A DNA stretch of 64,000 bases from Bradyrhizobium sp. Tv2a-2 (GCF_000472425.1 NZ_AXAI01000006.1:310001-374000); one strand, 5' to 3'; numbered from the stretch's first letter, positions 35,325 through 46,442 are shown. Notes: generated by a model not told the origin, from the sequence alone. Translations and numbers: made by a program.

Positions 35325-37901
35325 ATGGGTCAGGTGGTCACACCGCGATCGTTGCGTTCATTCGCGGCAGTCAAGACAAGTGCTGAAGGTTTCGACAGCA
35401 TTTCGGGCAGGAAGGTCACCGCTGTCGCGGGCCTGATCGCTGTTGCGTCGGTCTCGGGTGCCAAAGCGCAACAGTCCGATCTCCCGCCGGTGACGGTCGA
35501 TGCCCCGGTCGCTCGCCCGAAACCTGCTGCCTCCAAGCCGTCGCCCGAGCAGATTCGCGCGCGCAATGCGCTGCGCCGCGCTGCGCGCGAGAAGCAGCAA
35601 CAGGTGGCGCCGGTGCCTTTCCCGAACGCCGGTGGTTTGTCGGCCGACCGCGACCCCTATGCTGACCCGGCGGCGCCCTACAAGGTCGATCATCTGCAGG
35701 CATCCAGTAAATTTCCCGAGCCGATTCTGAACACGCCGAAGTCGATCACGGTGCTCAGCAGGGAAGTGCTGGACGACAAGAACGCCACGAATCTCAAGCA
35801 GGCGGTCTTGAGCACGGCCGGCGTGAGCCTCGGAACCGGCGAGGGCGGCAATGCCTTTGGCGACCGCTTCTTCATCCGCGGCTTCGATGCGCGCAACGAC
35901 ATCTTCATCAACGGCATCCGCGATCCCGGCGTCAGCGTCCGCGAGAACTTCTTCACCGAGCAGGTCGAGATCCTGCGCGGTCCCGCTTCTTCATTTGCCG
36001 GCCGCGGGACCGCGGGCGGCGCGATCAATATCGTGACCAAGCAGGCCACGACGCAGGGCAGCTTCTACAATATGGACACGACGTTTGGCACCGACCAGAC
36101 CAAGCGTGTCGTGCTCGACGTCAACCAGGTGATCAACCCGACCTTGGCCATTCGTGCAGGCGGCCTGTTCCAGGATGCCGATGTGGCCGGGCGAAACTAC
36201 GTGACCGACAACCGCAACGGCGGCTTCGTGGCGGCCACGTGGAAGCCAGTCGATACGGTGAAGGTCACCGCCGATTACGTCCACACCAATCTGTTCGGCA
36301 TACCCGACTTCGGCGTCCCGTATTACCGACCGGGGGCAATCGGGTCGGGCTCGCAGCAATTCACAAATACCTATGGTGGTCCCTTCCCCCAATTCGGGGT
36401 CAATCGCAACAATTTCTATGGCCTTGTCTACCGCGACTTTTTCGACGTCCGTCAGGATATCGGAGGGCTCAATGCCGAGGTCCAGATCACGCCTGATCTC
36501 ACCCTGAGCGACAAGGTGGGGGTTTCACGCTCGATCAACAATTATCTCGGCACGCTTCCGGAGGCGCCGATTACCACCAACCCAAATCCCGCGCTCTGGA
36601 CTCTCAGCGCCAATCCGCAGAGCCGCTACCAGGTTACGGATGTGCTCGCGAACCAGAGCGAGGCGACCTACAAATTCAACGACAGCGCCGGTTTCAAGCA
36701 TACCGCCGTGCTTGGCGTGGAAGTCTCGCGCGAGACAGCCTCGATTGACACGTACACTGGCCTTAGCTCGGAAGCTCTGCCGGGCGGCACAACGTCCGGA
36801 TCGATAACGGGCGTCAATATTTTCAATCCGCAGGATACGTTCCTGGCTACCGGCCTCAATCCCACTTTGACCGGCAAGCCGACCAATATCGCGATCGACA
36901 CGGCGAGCCCGTATCTCCTCGACACCGCCAACTACCACGACCTGGTGCTTTTGAACGGTGGCATTCGCTACGACGACTATAATATTCACACATCGGGTTA
37001 CGGCTCGGGCGCGTTGGCGAATGTATTCGGCCAACAGCAGGCGGAGTTTGGCCTGCCGAGCTTCAATCTTGGTCTGACCTTGAAGCCTCAGCCGAATGGC
37101 AGCGTCTACGTCGCTTATGCAACATCGTCCAATCCGGTCGGCGCAGAGTTCGACGGCACCAGCACGGCTTATGGGGGTCTTGCCAATGTCATCCCCGGCA
37201 ATGCCAACCAGATCTTCGGGCCGGAGAAGAACAAGGCGATTGAAATCGGCACCAAGTGGGAATTGTTCGATCGCCACCTGCTGCTGACGGCAGCCCTGTT
37301 CCAGACCACCAAGGACAACGCGCGCGAAGCGTTCAACGTCACAAACGCTTCGAACCAGACCACCAGCTGTCCCTACATCGGTTCGACCGTGTCGTGCATC
37401 ATCGCCGGTGCATCCTATTATGTCCGCGGCATCGATCTCGGCGTCGGCGGCAAGATTACGGACAAATGGAGCGTGTTCGGCGGGCTTGTGCTGATGCAAT
37501 CGCAGGTGACCCAGTCGAATGTGCCTCATGCGAACATACCGCAGCCCCTGCTGTTTACGAGCAACGTCGGCCTGCCGCTCGCCAATGTGGCGCCCCAATC
37601 CTTTAGCTTGCTCACCAAGTATCAACTGAACGACACCTGGGAGCTCGGCGGTCAGGCCGTCTATCGCTCGAAAATTTATGGCGGCACGCTGCTGGCGGCC
37701 AATCAGGGCACGCAGATCCCGAGCTACTGGCGCTTCGACGCCTTCGCGGAGGCCAAGGTGGACAAGCACTGGACCGTGAAGCTGTTCGTCAACAACATCT
37801 TCAACAAGACCTACTATGATGCATTGTATCAGAGTGCGGCGCCGTTTGTGCTCGAAGCGCCCGGTCGCGCGGCCTATCTCGTGCTTTCGGCGAGGTACTG
37901 A
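35325..37901 (+). CDS. TonB-dependent siderophore receptor (Fiu/catecholate-type)
   Basis: An 858-residue outer-membrane receptor. A signal sequence ends near SGAKAQQ and is followed by a TonB box-like DLPPVTVDAP. The plug domain includes PKSITVLSREVLDDKNATNL and DRFFIRGFDARNDIFINGIR, then ILRGPASSFAGRGTAGGAIN. The C-terminal 22-strand barrel ends in an aromatic residue (LVLSARY). The sequence style matches Fiu-like catecholate or monomeric-phenolate receptors. It is followed at once by piuC, a usual partner of such receptors. The start may instead be GTG 35316; both have a GGGG-type ribosome site. Confidence 0.9.
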   Translation: MGQVVTPRSLRSFAAVKTSAEGFDSISGRKVTAVAGLIAVASVSGAKAQQSDLPPVTVDAPVARPKPAASKPSPEQIRARNALRRAAREKQQQVAPVPFPNAGGLSADRDPYADPAAPYKVDHLQASSKFPEPILNTPKSITVLSREVLDDKNATNLKQAVLSTAGVSLGTGEGGNAFGDRFFIRGFDARNDIFINGIRDPGVSVRENFFTEQVEILRGPASSFAGRGTAGGAINIVTKQATTQGSFYNMDTTFGTDQTKRVVLDVNQVINPTLAIRAGGLFQDADVAGRNYVTDNRNGGFVAATWKPVDTVKVTADYVHTNLFGIPDFGVPYYRPGAIGSGSQQFTNTYGGPFPQFGVNRNNFYGLVYRDFFDVRQDIGGLNAEVQITPDLTLSDKVGVSRSINNYLGTLPEAPITTNPNPALWTLSANPQSRYQVTDVLANQSEATYKFNDSAGFKHTAVLGVEVSRETASIDTYTGLSSEALPGGTTSGSITGVNIFNPQDTFLATGLNPTLTGKPTNIAIDTASPYLLDTANYHDLVLLNGGIRYDDYNIHTSGYGSGALANVFGQQQAEFGLPSFNLGLTLKPQPNGSVYVAYATSSNPVGAEFDGTSTAYGGLANVIPGNANQIFGPEKNKAIEIGTKWELFDRHLLLTAALFQTTKDNAREAFNVTNASNQTTSCPYIGSTVSCIIAGASYYVRGIDLGVGGKITDKWSVFGGLVLMQSQVTQSNVPHANIPQPLLFTSNVGLPLANVAPQSFSLLTKYQLNDTWELGGQAVYRSKIYGGTLLAANQGTQIPSYWRFDAFAEAKVDKHWTVKLFVNNIFNKTYYDALYQSAAPFVLEAPGRAAYLVLSARY

Positions 37902-37907
37902 CGGCTG

Positions 37908-38597
37908 ATGCTGATCTGCATCCCAAACATACTGAGCAAGCAGGATGTGGCGGAGTTTCGCCGCATCATCGATGCCTCGGAGTGGGAGGACGGCCGGTCC
38001 ACTGCCGGAGCGCAATCGGCGCTGGTGAAACGCAACGAGCAGCTGCCGCCGGACAGCGAGGTCGCGCGCAAGCTCGGCCACCGCATCATCTCGGCGCTGA
38101 CGGCCAACCCGCGTTTCCTGGCCGCGGCGATCCCGCAGCAGATCTTTCCGCCGCTGTTCAACCGCTACACCGCAGCGGACGGGCATCATTTCGGCATTCA
38201 TGTCGACAATGCCGTGCGCGGCGACCGCCTGACGGGCCTGCGCATCCGCACCGACCTCTCGGTGACGCTGTTCCTGTCCGAGCCGGAGGATTATGACGGC
38301 GGCGAACTCGTGGTCGAGGATCTCTACGGCTCGCACGAGGTCAAATTGCCGGCCGGCGACCTCGTTCTGTATCCCGCATCCAGCCTGCACATGGTGACGC
38401 CGGTGACACGCGGGGCGCGGGTCGCGTCATTCTTCTGGCTGCAGAGCATGATCCGCGACGCCCATGCTCGTAGCATGATCTTCGATCTCGACACCGCGAT
38501 CCAGGCGCTGGCCGAGCGGCTCGGGCGTGACGACCCCGAAACGGTCAGGCTGACGGGCATCTATCACAACCTGATCCGCTACTGGGCCGAAGTTTAG
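37908..38597 (+). CDS. piuC: PiuC/YbiX-type Fe(II)/2-oxoglutarate dioxygenase
   Basis: A 229-residue PKHD-type hydroxylase. The Fe(II) ligands are visible as His-x-Asp in [12 protein letters not shown] and the distal His in [20 protein letters not shown], whose Arg binds 2-oxoglutarate. The C-terminal helical part is typical of PiuC. These proteins are co-regulated with TonB-dependent siderophore receptors and affect their expression or ligand handling; the substrate is not firmly known. The gene starts six bases after the receptor stop, so they are one transcript. Confidence 0.92.
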   Translation: MLICIPNILSKQDVAEFRRIIDASEWEDGRSTAGAQSALVKRNEQLPPDSEVARKLGHRIISALTANPRFLAAAIPQQIFPPLFNRYTAADGHHFGIHVDNAVRGDRLTGLRIRTDLSVTLFLSEPEDYDGGELVVEDLYGSHEVKLPAGDLVLYPASSLHMVTPVTRGARVASFFWLQSMIRDAHARSMIFDLDTAIQALAERLGRDDPETVRLTGIYHNLIRYWAEV

Positions 38598-38609
38598 AGT
38601 GGTTCTAAG
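38593..38609 (+). promoter_or_regulatory. ICE-like box at the end of piuC
   Basis: TTTAGAGTGGTTCTAAG matches TTTAGAA-N3-TTCTAAA at 12 of 14 half-site positions. It overlaps the piuC stop codon and lies 157 bases upstream of exbB, so it probably belongs to a separate exbB promoter. Confidence 0.55.
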
Positions 38610-38765
38610 TGCTCGCGTCACATGAAAGGCGCGAATTTTGATGCAGAACCGGCGATAAACCTCGCTTGAACTTAGATTTGCTCTCAAAGGCGCTGCGTGG
38701 CCTTGAACCATGTGGCATTGGCGGCATAAGCACAGGCCTCGTTCAGGCCGGAGACTGCGCGAACA

Positions 38766-39719
<954 letters not shown>

Positions 39720-39725
39720 AAGCCG

Positions 39726-40175
39726 ATGGGCGCTTCGATTGCCGAAGGCGGCTTGGACGACGACGAGGAATTTTCCGAGGCGCATGAGATCAACGTCACG
39801 CCGTTCATCGACGTGATGCTTGTGCTGCTCATTATCTTCATGGTAGCGGCGCCGCTCTCGACCGTCGACCTGCCGATCGATCTGCCGTCCTCGACGGCGA
39901 TGCCGGAGAAGAAGCCGGACAAGCCGGTCTATGTCAGCATCAAGCCCGATCTGTCGCTCGCTATCGGCGAGGCGTCGGTCAAGCGCTCGGAGCTCGTGCG
40001 CACGCTGGACGGCACGTCAGGCGCGGGCAAGGACCGTTTCGTCTTCATCCGCGCCGACCGTGCCGTGCCCTATGGCGAGATGATGGATGTGCTGGAGATC
40101 CTGCGAGCCGGCGGCTACACCAAGATCAAGCTGGTGGCGCTCGAGGGCGTTCCAGATGCGGCAAGGCAGCAGTGA
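39726..40175 (+). CDS. exbD: TonB-system energiser ExbD
   Basis: A 149-residue protein with the ExbD N-terminal segment HEINVTPFIDVMLVLLIIFM, in which the Asp of FIDVML is the proton-relay residue, followed by a periplasmic domain (STVDLPIDLPSSTAM; later VFIRADRAVPYGEMMDVLEI). It partners ExbB. The gene starts six bases after exbB. Confidence 0.94.
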   Translation: MGASIAEGGLDDDEEFSEAHEINVTPFIDVMLVLLIIFMVAAPLSTVDLPIDLPSSTAMPEKKPDKPVYVSIKPDLSLAIGEASVKRSELVRTLDGTSGAGKDRFVFIRADRAVPYGEMMDVLEILRAGGYTKIKLVALEGVPDAARQQ

Positions 40176-40193
40176 GATGGAGCTGGTCCCGTC

Positions 40194-40988
40194 ATGAGCG
40201 ATCCCGACTCCCTGCAGAAGACGTCACGGAAGCTTTGGGTTACTGCCGCCGCTGTTGCCGTCGCACTTCATCTCGGCGGTGGCGCGCTGGCGCTCGCGCA
40301 TCTTCAGACTAACGAGCCCGAGGAAGATCTCGGCGCGCCTGCCATCGAAGTGGGCCTGGAGTTGGGCTCACCCAAGCAGGACCCTTCCGATCTGCCGCCC
40401 GGCCCAGATTCCGATGCGTCGGTAGCGACGCCTGCGATGCCCGAGCAGAAGGCTGAGGTGAAGGAAACCGACCTGCCCAAGGCCATCCCGACCGAGACCG
40501 AGGACCCCGATCGGGTAGTCACCCCGAACGATGTGAAGAAGCCGATCGAGGACGACGCCAAGGTTGCGACCGTGCAGACCCAGGCCTCGCAGGAATCGGC
40601 GGCTGCGGAGGCAACGGCGACGCCAACCGTTGAAGACGCTCCGCAGGCGGAAAAGTCGGTCGCCCCGGCGCAAGGCATCGGCGCAAGTCTACAACGCGTG
40701 AAAGTGAAGTGGGAGAAGGAGCTGGTGGCCCATTTCGACCGCCACAAGCGCTACCCGGCTGATCGGGCGCTGAAAGGTGCCGAAGTCGTCGTCAGCATTG
40801 TGCTGGACCGGGTGGGCCACGTGCTGTCGGCGAGTATTGCCAAGGGCTCCGGCGATCGGGCCTTTGACGATGCGGCGCTTGCCATGGTCCACCGCTCCGA
40901 TCCGGTGCCGCAGCCGCCGCCGGCAGTGGCGGACGAGGGACTGAGCTTCACCCTGCCGGTGAACTTCCGGACCAAGGGCAAAGGCTGA
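40194..40988 (+). CDS. tonB: Energy transducer TonB
   Basis: A 264-residue TonB with one N-terminal membrane anchor (LWVTAAAVAVALHLGGGALA), a long acidic/Pro-Ala-Thr linker (about residues 45-165) and the C-terminal TonB domain (VKVKWEKELVAHFDRHKRYP, then GAEVVVSIVLDRVGHVLSAS). It spans the periplasm to transmit ExbB/ExbD energy to the receptor at 35325. It is the last gene of the iron block. Confidence 0.92.
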   Translation: MSDPDSLQKTSRKLWVTAAAVAVALHLGGGALALAHLQTNEPEEDLGAPAIEVGLELGSPKQDPSDLPPGPDSDASVATPAMPEQKAEVKETDLPKAIPTETEDPDRVVTPNDVKKPIEDDAKVATVQTQASQESAAAEATATPTVEDAPQAEKSVAPAQGIGASLQRVKVKWEKELVAHFDRHKRYPADRALKGAEVVVSIVLDRVGHVLSASIAKGSGDRAFDDAALAMVHRSDPVPQPPPAVADEGLSFTLPVNFRTKGKG

Positions 40989-41094
40989 GCGCCAACGTCC
41001 GCATTGCCGATCCTCGATCCCGTCTTGCTGCAGCCGCTGCATGGAGATAACCGGCATCAGGCCGGCGCCGATCGAGGCGATCCAGCAGATAGTC

Positions 41095-41535
41095 TCAGCG
41101 CCAGAGAAGCCTGATGCCGACATAGACAATGACAAGGCAGGCGAAGATCAGCGCCACCGGCAGTTGCGGCTTCTGGCCTTGACCACCAAAATTGAAATTC
41201 GCCCGCATGGCCGTTTTCGGTCGGGGGGCCGGCCTTCGGAAGGCGGTGACGTTATCTGCCACGGGTTCAGTGGGCGCGGGGCGGACCTCGGGTGCCGTGC
41301 CGACGCCGCCCATCTCCTTGTAATAGGAGGCATACATCAGACGGATGGTCGCCTCCGTGGCGTCCGCCTCGCTCATCTCCTTGAGCAGGTCCTTGTAGCT
41401 TGCGAGGAACTTCTGGGCGTTGGCGGGCAGCGACGAGGCACCATTGAGCTTCGCGATCATCTTCCAGGTCGCAAAATCGGCGCGGGCCCTGGTGTCGGCA
41501 CGTCGCGCGATCATCATATCAGCAGCTTTGACCAA
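41095..41535 (-). CDS. Tail-anchored hypothetical protein
   Basis: A 146-residue protein with a helical N-terminal region (MIARRADTRARADFATWKMI, then QKFLASYKDLLKEMSEADAT), a Pro/Arg-rich linker, and a C-terminal membrane anchor (LPVALIFACLVIVYVGIRLL). The best ribosome site (GAGGA) precedes a TTG at 41535; ATGs at 41517 and 41514 are alternatives. It converges with tonB. No family recognised. Confidence 0.6.
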   Translation of the reverse strand: MVKAADMMIARRADTRARADFATWKMIAKLNGASSLPANAQKFLASYKDLLKEMSEADATEATIRLMYASYYKEMGGVGTAPEVRPAPTEPVADNVTAFRRPAPRPKTAMRANFNFGGQGQKPQLPVALIFACLVIVYVGIRLLWR

Positions 41536-41641
41536 GGCGTCCTCGGTTTTCTTTCACCAGTCCTTATGATGGGCCAGTATTTGACTGATGGCTACGCGTT
41601 ACTGACCGGCTATGCTGTTCCAAATACGCATGACGGCCGCG

Positions 41642-42316
41642 TTACGCATTACCGGTCAACGTAAGTATGAGACGGATCATAAATCCTGTGACGGTCCTCA
41701 GCACGGCCGAAATAACATCAAGATTGAGACCGAACTGCGAACCCGCCAGAGGCAGCAGGATCAAAATTCCGATCAGAATCAGCATGCCGAACGGCTCCAG
41801 CCGCGAGAGTGGCACCGCCAGCGCCCGCGGCAACAGTCCCACCGCCACGCGCCCGCCATCGAGCGGCGGGATCGGCATCATGTTGAAGACCGCGAGCACG
41901 ACATTGATCAAAATCATGTTCTTGAGGTTGTCGACAACCCATTGCGAGGCGTTCGCAGGTATAAGGTCGACCAGGTGGAACGATAGGGCCGCGGCAACCG
42001 CGAGCAGTATGTTGGTGCCGGGTCCGGCCAGCGCCACCAGCACCATGCCGAACCTTGGGTCACGCAGCTTGCGGAAATTCACCGGAACCGGCTTCGCATA
42101 GCCGAACAGGAACGGCGAATGCGACAGCAGCAGAATCCCCGGCAGCAACAAGGTGCCGAAGGGGTCGATATGGCGCAGCGGGTTGATGCTGACGCGCCCG
42201 AGTTCCGAGGCGGTGTTGTCGCCGAGCGCATGCGCCACAAAGCCATGCGCCGCCTCGTGAAAGGTGATGGCGATGACGAGCGGCAGGATCCAGACAGAGA
42301 GGTCGTAGAGGGTCAT
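41642..42316 (-). CDS. M50-type site-2 protease family protein
   Basis: A 224-residue integral membrane metalloprotease homologue. The zinc motif HEAAH (His20, Glu21, His24) lies in the first helix (ITFHEAAHGFVAHALGD), and the third ligand motif is in NMMPIPPLDGGRVAVG. About five to six helices are predicted and there is no PDZ or CBS domain, which fits the short rhomboid-sized S2P-like group (Rip-like) of unknown substrate. The ATG at 42316 is preferred over an in-frame TTG two codons upstream. Confidence 0.88.
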   Translation of the reverse strand: MTLYDLSVWILPLVIAITFHEAAHGFVAHALGDNTASELGRVSINPLRHIDPFGTLLLPGILLLSHSPFLFGYAKPVPVNFRKLRDPRFGMVLVALAGPGTNILLAVAAALSFHLVDLIPANASQWVVDNLKNMILINVVLAVFNMMPIPPLDGGRVAVGLLPRALAVPLSRLEPFGMLILIGILILLPLAGSQFGLNLDVISAVLRTVTGFMIRLILTLTGNA

Positions 42317-42376
42317 GTTCAAGGGGCGGGTTCCATGGACGCGCCACCATCAGTTAGGGTGGATCGCCCCGGACGG

Positions 42377-42769
42377 CTAGGGTGCGGTTTCCGGATAGCA
42401 CCGCAACCCGTCGTCGAGCCTGACCCAGTCCATCTTTTCCGTAACCCACATATGATCGGCCGGCGCGAAGGCGTTGCGGTCGTCGAAGGCGGCGAGGGCG
42501 ACGCCTGCGCGCGTGGCTCCCGCCTTGCGCCAGGAGAACAGCCGCGTGCCGCATTTGGGACAGAACACACGGTCGAGCTGGTCCGAGGTGGGATAGCGCG
42601 CGGTCTCGCCTTCGATGGTCAGCGCACTCTGCTCGAACAAGGCGCGGGCAAAGAACGGGGAGCCCATCGCCTTCTGGCAATTGCGGCAATGGCAGATGCG
42701 GACATTAACCGGCTCGCCCTCCGCCTTGAAACGAACTGCGCCGCACAGGCATCCGCCTTCCCGGATCAT
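42377..42769 (-). CDS. GFA family (CENP-V/GFA) zinc protein
   Basis: A 130-residue protein with the GFA-fold cysteines: GGCLCGAVRF, ICHCRNCQKAMGSPF and FCPKCGTRLFSWR. This fold was named for a glutathione-dependent formaldehyde-activating enzyme, but most members have no proven activity. It lies eight bases downstream of the SDR gene in the same direction and may be co-transcribed with it. Formaldehyde or carbonyl chemistry is possible but unproven. Confidence 0.85.
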   Translation of the reverse strand: MIREGGCLCGAVRFKAEGEPVNVRICHCRNCQKAMGSPFFARALFEQSALTIEGETARYPTSDQLDRVFCPKCGTRLFSWRKAGATRAGVALAAFDDRNAFAPADHMWVTEKMDWVRLDDGLRCYPETAP

Positions 42770-42777
42770 GGCATCCC

Positions 42778-43524
42778 TCAATAGGTCGCTCGTCCCCCGG
42801 AAATGTCGAACACCGCGCCGGTGGAGAAGGCGCAATCCTCCGACGCGAGCCATGCCACCATCGCGGCCAGCTCCTCGACCAGCACGAAGCGGCCTTTCGG
42901 AATCTTCGACAGCATGAAGTCGATATGCGTTTGCGTCATCTGGTCGAAGATCGCGGTCTTGGCAGCCGCCGGCGTCACCGCATTGACCAGGATATTGGCT
43001 TGCGCGAGCTCCTTGCCAAGCGATTTCGTGAGCGCGATCAGGCCGGCCTTGGAGGCCGAATAATGCGCGGCGTTCGGATTGCCTTCCTTGCCGGCAATGG
43101 AGGCGATGTTGACGATGCGGCCGTAACCCTGGCTCAGCATCGCCGGCACGATCGCCTTGCAGCAGATGAAGGGGCCGTCGAGATTGATGCGCAGCACCTT
43201 GCGCCATTCCTCGAGATCGGTTTCCCACAGCGTCTTGTTGATGCCGGCGATGCCGGCATTGTTGACGAGGATGTCGATCTTGCCGAAAGCCTTCAGTGTC
43301 TCGTCGCGGGTGCGCTCCACAGCGGCCGTGTCGGTGACGTCCACCTTGAGGGCGATGGCGGCATCGCCGATGGCCTTCGCTGTCTTCTCCGCAAGCGGCA
43401 GGTCGTAATCCCAGATCGCGACCCTGGCGCCCGAGCTGACAAAACGCTCGGCGATGGCGCGCCCAAAACCTTGTGCGCCGCCGGTGACGACGGCACTGCG
43501 GCCGTTGAGATCGATCTTGTTCAT
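42778..43524 (-). CDS. SDR-family dehydrogenase
   Basis: A 248-residue classical short-chain dehydrogenase. Cofactor motif TGGAQGFGRAIAERF (TGxxxGxG), NNAG in ILVNNAGIAG, catalytic Ser in IVNIASIAGKEG and YSASK (Tyr-x-x-x-Lys). Asp after the second strand (AIWDYD) favours NAD over NADP. It is the second of two adjacent SDR genes downstream of an IlvD/Edd dehydratase, so it probably oxidises a sugar, sugar acid or keto-deoxy acid in that pathway. Confidence 0.9.
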   Translation of the reverse strand: MNKIDLNGRSAVVTGGAQGFGRAIAERFVSSGARVAIWDYDLPLAEKTAKAIGDAAIALKVDVTDTAAVERTRDETLKAFGKIDILVNNAGIAGINKTLWETDLEEWRKVLRINLDGPFICCKAIVPAMLSQGYGRIVNIASIAGKEGNPNAAHYSASKAGLIALTKSLGKELAQANILVNAVTPAAAKTAIFDQMTQTHIDFMLSKIPKGRFVLVEELAAMVAWLASEDCAFSTGAVFDISGGRATY

Positions 43525-43539
43525 GGGCCTGTCCCTCCT

Positions 43540-44274
43540 TTACAGCGTCCAGCCGCCGTCGATGACGTGGGCAACGCCTGTCGTAAAGGCGCTCTCGTCG
43601 CTGGCGAGATAGAGAGCAAGGGCAGCGATCTCTTCCGCCGTGCCGAGCCGGCCCATCGGCTGGCGCGACACGAACATTTCGCGCCCATTGGGGCCGGCGG
43701 CGGCCGCACGCTGCAGCATCGAGGGTGTCTCGATGGTGCCCGGGCAAATGCAATTGCAGCGGATGCCCTTGGCGATGAAGTCGGCTGCGACCGAGCGGGT
43801 CAGCGCCGCCACCGCAGCCTTGGTCGCGCCGTAGACGTAACGGTTGGGCGCGGCCTTGAACACGCCTGCGGCGGAGGAGATGTTGACGATCGTCCCGCCG
43901 CCGCCCTCGATCATGTCAGGCAGGAACGACCTGATCGTGCGATGCATCGATTTCACGTTGAGATCGAAGGAGAAGTCGAAATCCTCGTCGGAACAGTCGA
44001 GCACCGTGCCATGATGCACGAAGCCCGCGGCGTTGAGGAGAATATCCATCTTGCCGACGCGCTTCGCAGCCGCCGCCACCGCGGCACTGTCGCGCACGTC
44101 GAGCCGCGCCACGTCGGCGATGCCCTCATTTTTCAGCGTGGCGAGGCCTTTCTCGTCGATATCGGTTGCGAACACGGTCGCGCCCTCGCGCGCAAAAGCG
44201 GCTGCGCAGGCGCGGCCGATGCCGACGGACGCCGCGGTGACGAATGCGCGCTTGCCCTTGAGGCGGTCAGACAT
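43540..44274 (-). CDS. SDR-family dehydrogenase, probable sugar-acid pathway
   Basis: A 244-residue SDR with cofactor motif TAASVGIGRACAAAF, Asp for NAD preference (FATDID), LLNAAGF, catalytic Ser in NISSAAG and YGATK (Tyr-x-x-x-Lys). The sequence style resembles dehydrogenases of 2-keto-3-deoxy sugar acids (KDF/KDR type). The gene sits 15 bases upstream of the second SDR and 126 bases downstream of the dehydratase, with a palindromic repeat in the latter gap. Exact substrate unknown. Confidence 0.88.
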   Translation of the reverse strand: MSDRLKGKRAFVTAASVGIGRACAAAFAREGATVFATDIDEKGLATLKNEGIADVARLDVRDSAAVAAAAKRVGKMDILLNAAGFVHHGTVLDCSDEDFDFSFDLNVKSMHRTIRSFLPDMIEGGGGTIVNISSAAGVFKAAPNRYVYGATKAAVAALTRSVAADFIAKGIRCNCICPGTIETPSMLQRAAAAGPNGREMFVSRQPMGRLGTAEEIAALALYLASDESAFTTGVAHVIDGGWTL

Positions 44275-44310
44275 GGGAGTCTCCTCAGATTCGATTGCTT
44301 ATTTGTTGCT

Positions 44311-44394
44311 CCGTCACTGCGAGGAGCGAAGCGACGAAGCAATCCAGAGTCGTATGCGTGGCTCGGGATTGCTTCGCTCCGCTCGCAATGACGG
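44311..44394. repeat. Intergenic palindromic repeat (CGTCA-TGCGAG type)
   Basis: CCGTCACTGCGAGGAGCGAA at the left is mirrored by TCGCTCCGCTCGCAATGACGG at the right (trimmed here to TGCGAG/CTCGCA and GCAATCC/GGATTGC arms). It is a REP-like element of the family common in Bradyrhizobium intergenic DNA, here between the dehydratase stop and the SDR start. Confidence 0.75.
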
Positions 44395-44400
44395 GGAGGG

Positions 44401-46209
44401 TCAGTGATTATCCCGCGCGACGCCAACCGTATGGGCGATGTCGTGATACCGGGTGGCGAGCTCCATGCAGGCGCCGGTGGCGTGCTGGCCGACCGTCTGG
44501 CGGTACAACTCCTGCCAGGGTGTCTGGTTCGCCGGGTGGGCGAAGCCGCCCTTGGCCTTCAGCTCGGCATGACGCTTCGTCACCTCGTCATCCGGGATCA
44601 GGATATTGGCGCTGCCCTTGTTGAGGTCGATGCGCACCCTGTCGCCGGTCTTGAGGATCGCAAGCCCACCGTCCGCCGCCGCTTCCGGCGAGGCGTTGAG
44701 GATCGAGGGCGAGCCCGAGGTGCCGGACTGCCGGCCGTCGCCGATGCAGGGCAAGGACAGGATGCCGCGTTTGATCAGTGCCGCCGGCGGCTGCATGTTC
44801 ACGACCTCGGCGCCACCGGGATAGCCGATCGGGCCGGTGCCGCGGATGAACAGCACGCAATGCTCGTCGATATCGAGCGCCGGATCGTCGATCCGCGCGT
44901 GGTAATCCTCCGGCCCCTCGAACACGATGGCGCGGCCCTCGAAGGCGTTGAGGTCTTTCGGGTTGCTCAGATAGCGCTCGCGGAATTCCTTCGAAATCAC
45001 GCTCGTCTTCATGATCGCGGAATCGAAAAGATTGCCGCGCAGCACCAGGAAGCCGGCATCCTTCACCAGCGGCTTGTCGTAGCTCCAGATCACGTCGCTA
45101 TCGGGCTTGGGCGCTTCGCGGCAATTGTCGCCCATGGTGCGGCCGTTGGCGGTGATGGCATCCTCATGAATGCGATTGTGCGCCATCAATTCGCGCACCA
45201 CCGCAGGCACGCCGCCGGCGCGATGATATTCCTCGCCAAGATAGAAGCCGGCCGGCTGCATGTTGACAAGCAGCGGCACGTCATGGCCCAACTTCTGCCA
45301 GTCGTCGATGGTGAGCTCAACCCCGACATGGCGCGCGAGCGCGTTGATGTGAATCGGCGCGTTGGTCGAACCGCCGATGGCGGAATTGACCACGATGCAG
45401 TTCTCGAACGCCTTGCGTGTCAGGATGTCGGAGGGCTTCAGGTCGTCCCAGACCATCTCGACGATGCGTTTTCCCGTCTCATACGCAATCTGGCCGCGCT
45501 CGCGATAGGGCGCGGGTATCGCGGCGCAGCCGGGCAACGACATGCCGAGCGCTTCGGCCAGCGAGTTCATGGTCGAGGCCGTGCCCATGGTGTTGCAATG
45601 GCCGACCGAGGGCGCCGAGGAGGCCACTATCTCCATGAACTCCTCATAGTCGATCTCGCCGGCGGCGAGCCGCTCGCGCGATTTCCAGACGATGGTGCCC
45701 GAGCCGGTGCGCTCGCCGCCATGCCAGCCATTGAGCATCGGCCCGCCCGAAAGCACGATCGCGGGCAGATTGACGGTCGCTGCCGCCATCATGCAGGCCG
45801 GCGTGGTCTTGTCGCAGCCGGTGGTCAGCACCACGCCGTCGAGCGGATAGCCGAACAGGACTTCGACCAGACCGAGATAGGCGAGGTTGCGGTCGAGCGC
45901 CGCAGTGGGACGCTTTCCGGTCTCTTGAATCGGGTGAGTCGGAAACTCCATGGCGATACCGCCGGCCTCGCGGATGCCTTCCCGGACACGGTGCGCCAAT
46001 TCGAGATGATGTCGGTTGCACGGCGACAGGTCGTTGCCGGTCTGGGCGATGCCGATGATCGGCTTGCCCGACTGCAATTCCTTTCGGGTCAGCCCGAAAT
46101 TGAGATAGCGTTCCAGATAGAGCGCGGTCATACCGGGATTATGGGGGTTGTTGAACCATTCGAGGGAACGGAGCTTGCGCCTCGCGACGCCGGTTAGCGG
46201 CTTGTTCAT
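44401..46209 (-). CDS. IlvD/Edd-family sugar-acid dehydratase
   Basis: A 602-residue Fe-S dehydratase of the IlvD/Edd family. Cluster-related segments include [37 protein letters not shown] and the C-terminal [19 protein letters not shown]. It opens [20 protein letters not shown], as in pentonate/arabonate-type dehydratases rather than true IlvD. It would convert an aldonate such as L-arabonate or a related acid to the 2-keto-3-deoxy acid. The ATG at 46209 has GGGAG six bases upstream. It is divergent from the sugar ABC operon across a 233-base promoter region, and the SDRs follow it. Confidence 0.88.
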   Translation of the reverse strand: MNKPLTGVARRKLRSLEWFNNPHNPGMTALYLERYLNFGLTRKELQSGKPIIGIAQTGNDLSPCNRHHLELAHRVREGIREAGGIAMEFPTHPIQETGKRPTAALDRNLAYLGLVEVLFGYPLDGVVLTTGCDKTTPACMMAAATVNLPAIVLSGGPMLNGWHGGERTGSGTIVWKSRERLAAGEIDYEEFMEIVASSAPSVGHCNTMGTASTMNSLAEALGMSLPGCAAIPAPYRERGQIAYETGKRIVEMVWDDLKPSDILTRKAFENCIVVNSAIGGSTNAPIHINALARHVGVELTIDDWQKLGHDVPLLVNMQPAGFYLGEEYHRAGGVPAVVRELMAHNRIHEDAITANGRTMGDNCREAPKPDSDVIWSYDKPLVKDAGFLVLRGNLFDSAIMKTSVISKEFRERYLSNPKDLNAFEGRAIVFEGPEDYHARIDDPALDIDEHCVLFIRGTGPIGYPGGAEVVNMQPPAALIKRGILSLPCIGDGRQSGTSGSPSILNASPEAAADGGLAILKTGDRVRIDLNKGSANILIPDDEVTKRHAELKAKGGFAHPANQTPWQELYRQTVGQHATGACMELATRYHDIAHTVGVARDNH

Positions 46210-46442
46210 GATTTCTCCCGCAGCGCACACGCCTCAATTTTAGGCGGCATTGACGCTTCATCCGATGTTTACATCATGGCGGTCGGATCGCAAATCTCTC
46301 CTTCCAAACAGTTGGCAAGGGGGATGATTTAAGACTTTGATCCAACGACATCGCCGAAAAAGTCTGGTAAGACCCGGACCAATCAAAACAGGCCCGCGGC
46401 TCGCTTCCGCGGGGGGATTTAAGGAAATCGGGGAGGGACTGT

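Noticed and set aside
36525..38390. A 621-codon minus-strand frame.
   Set aside because: Antisense to the TonB-dependent receptor and piuC, both well supported.
42925..44391. A 488-codon plus-strand frame.
   Set aside because: Shadow of the two SDR genes, which have complete cofactor and catalytic motifs.
44404..46197. A 597-codon plus-strand frame.
   Set aside because: Antisense shadow of the IlvD/Edd dehydratase, whose Fe-S motifs are clear; the shadow has a repetitive Gly/Arg/His composition.
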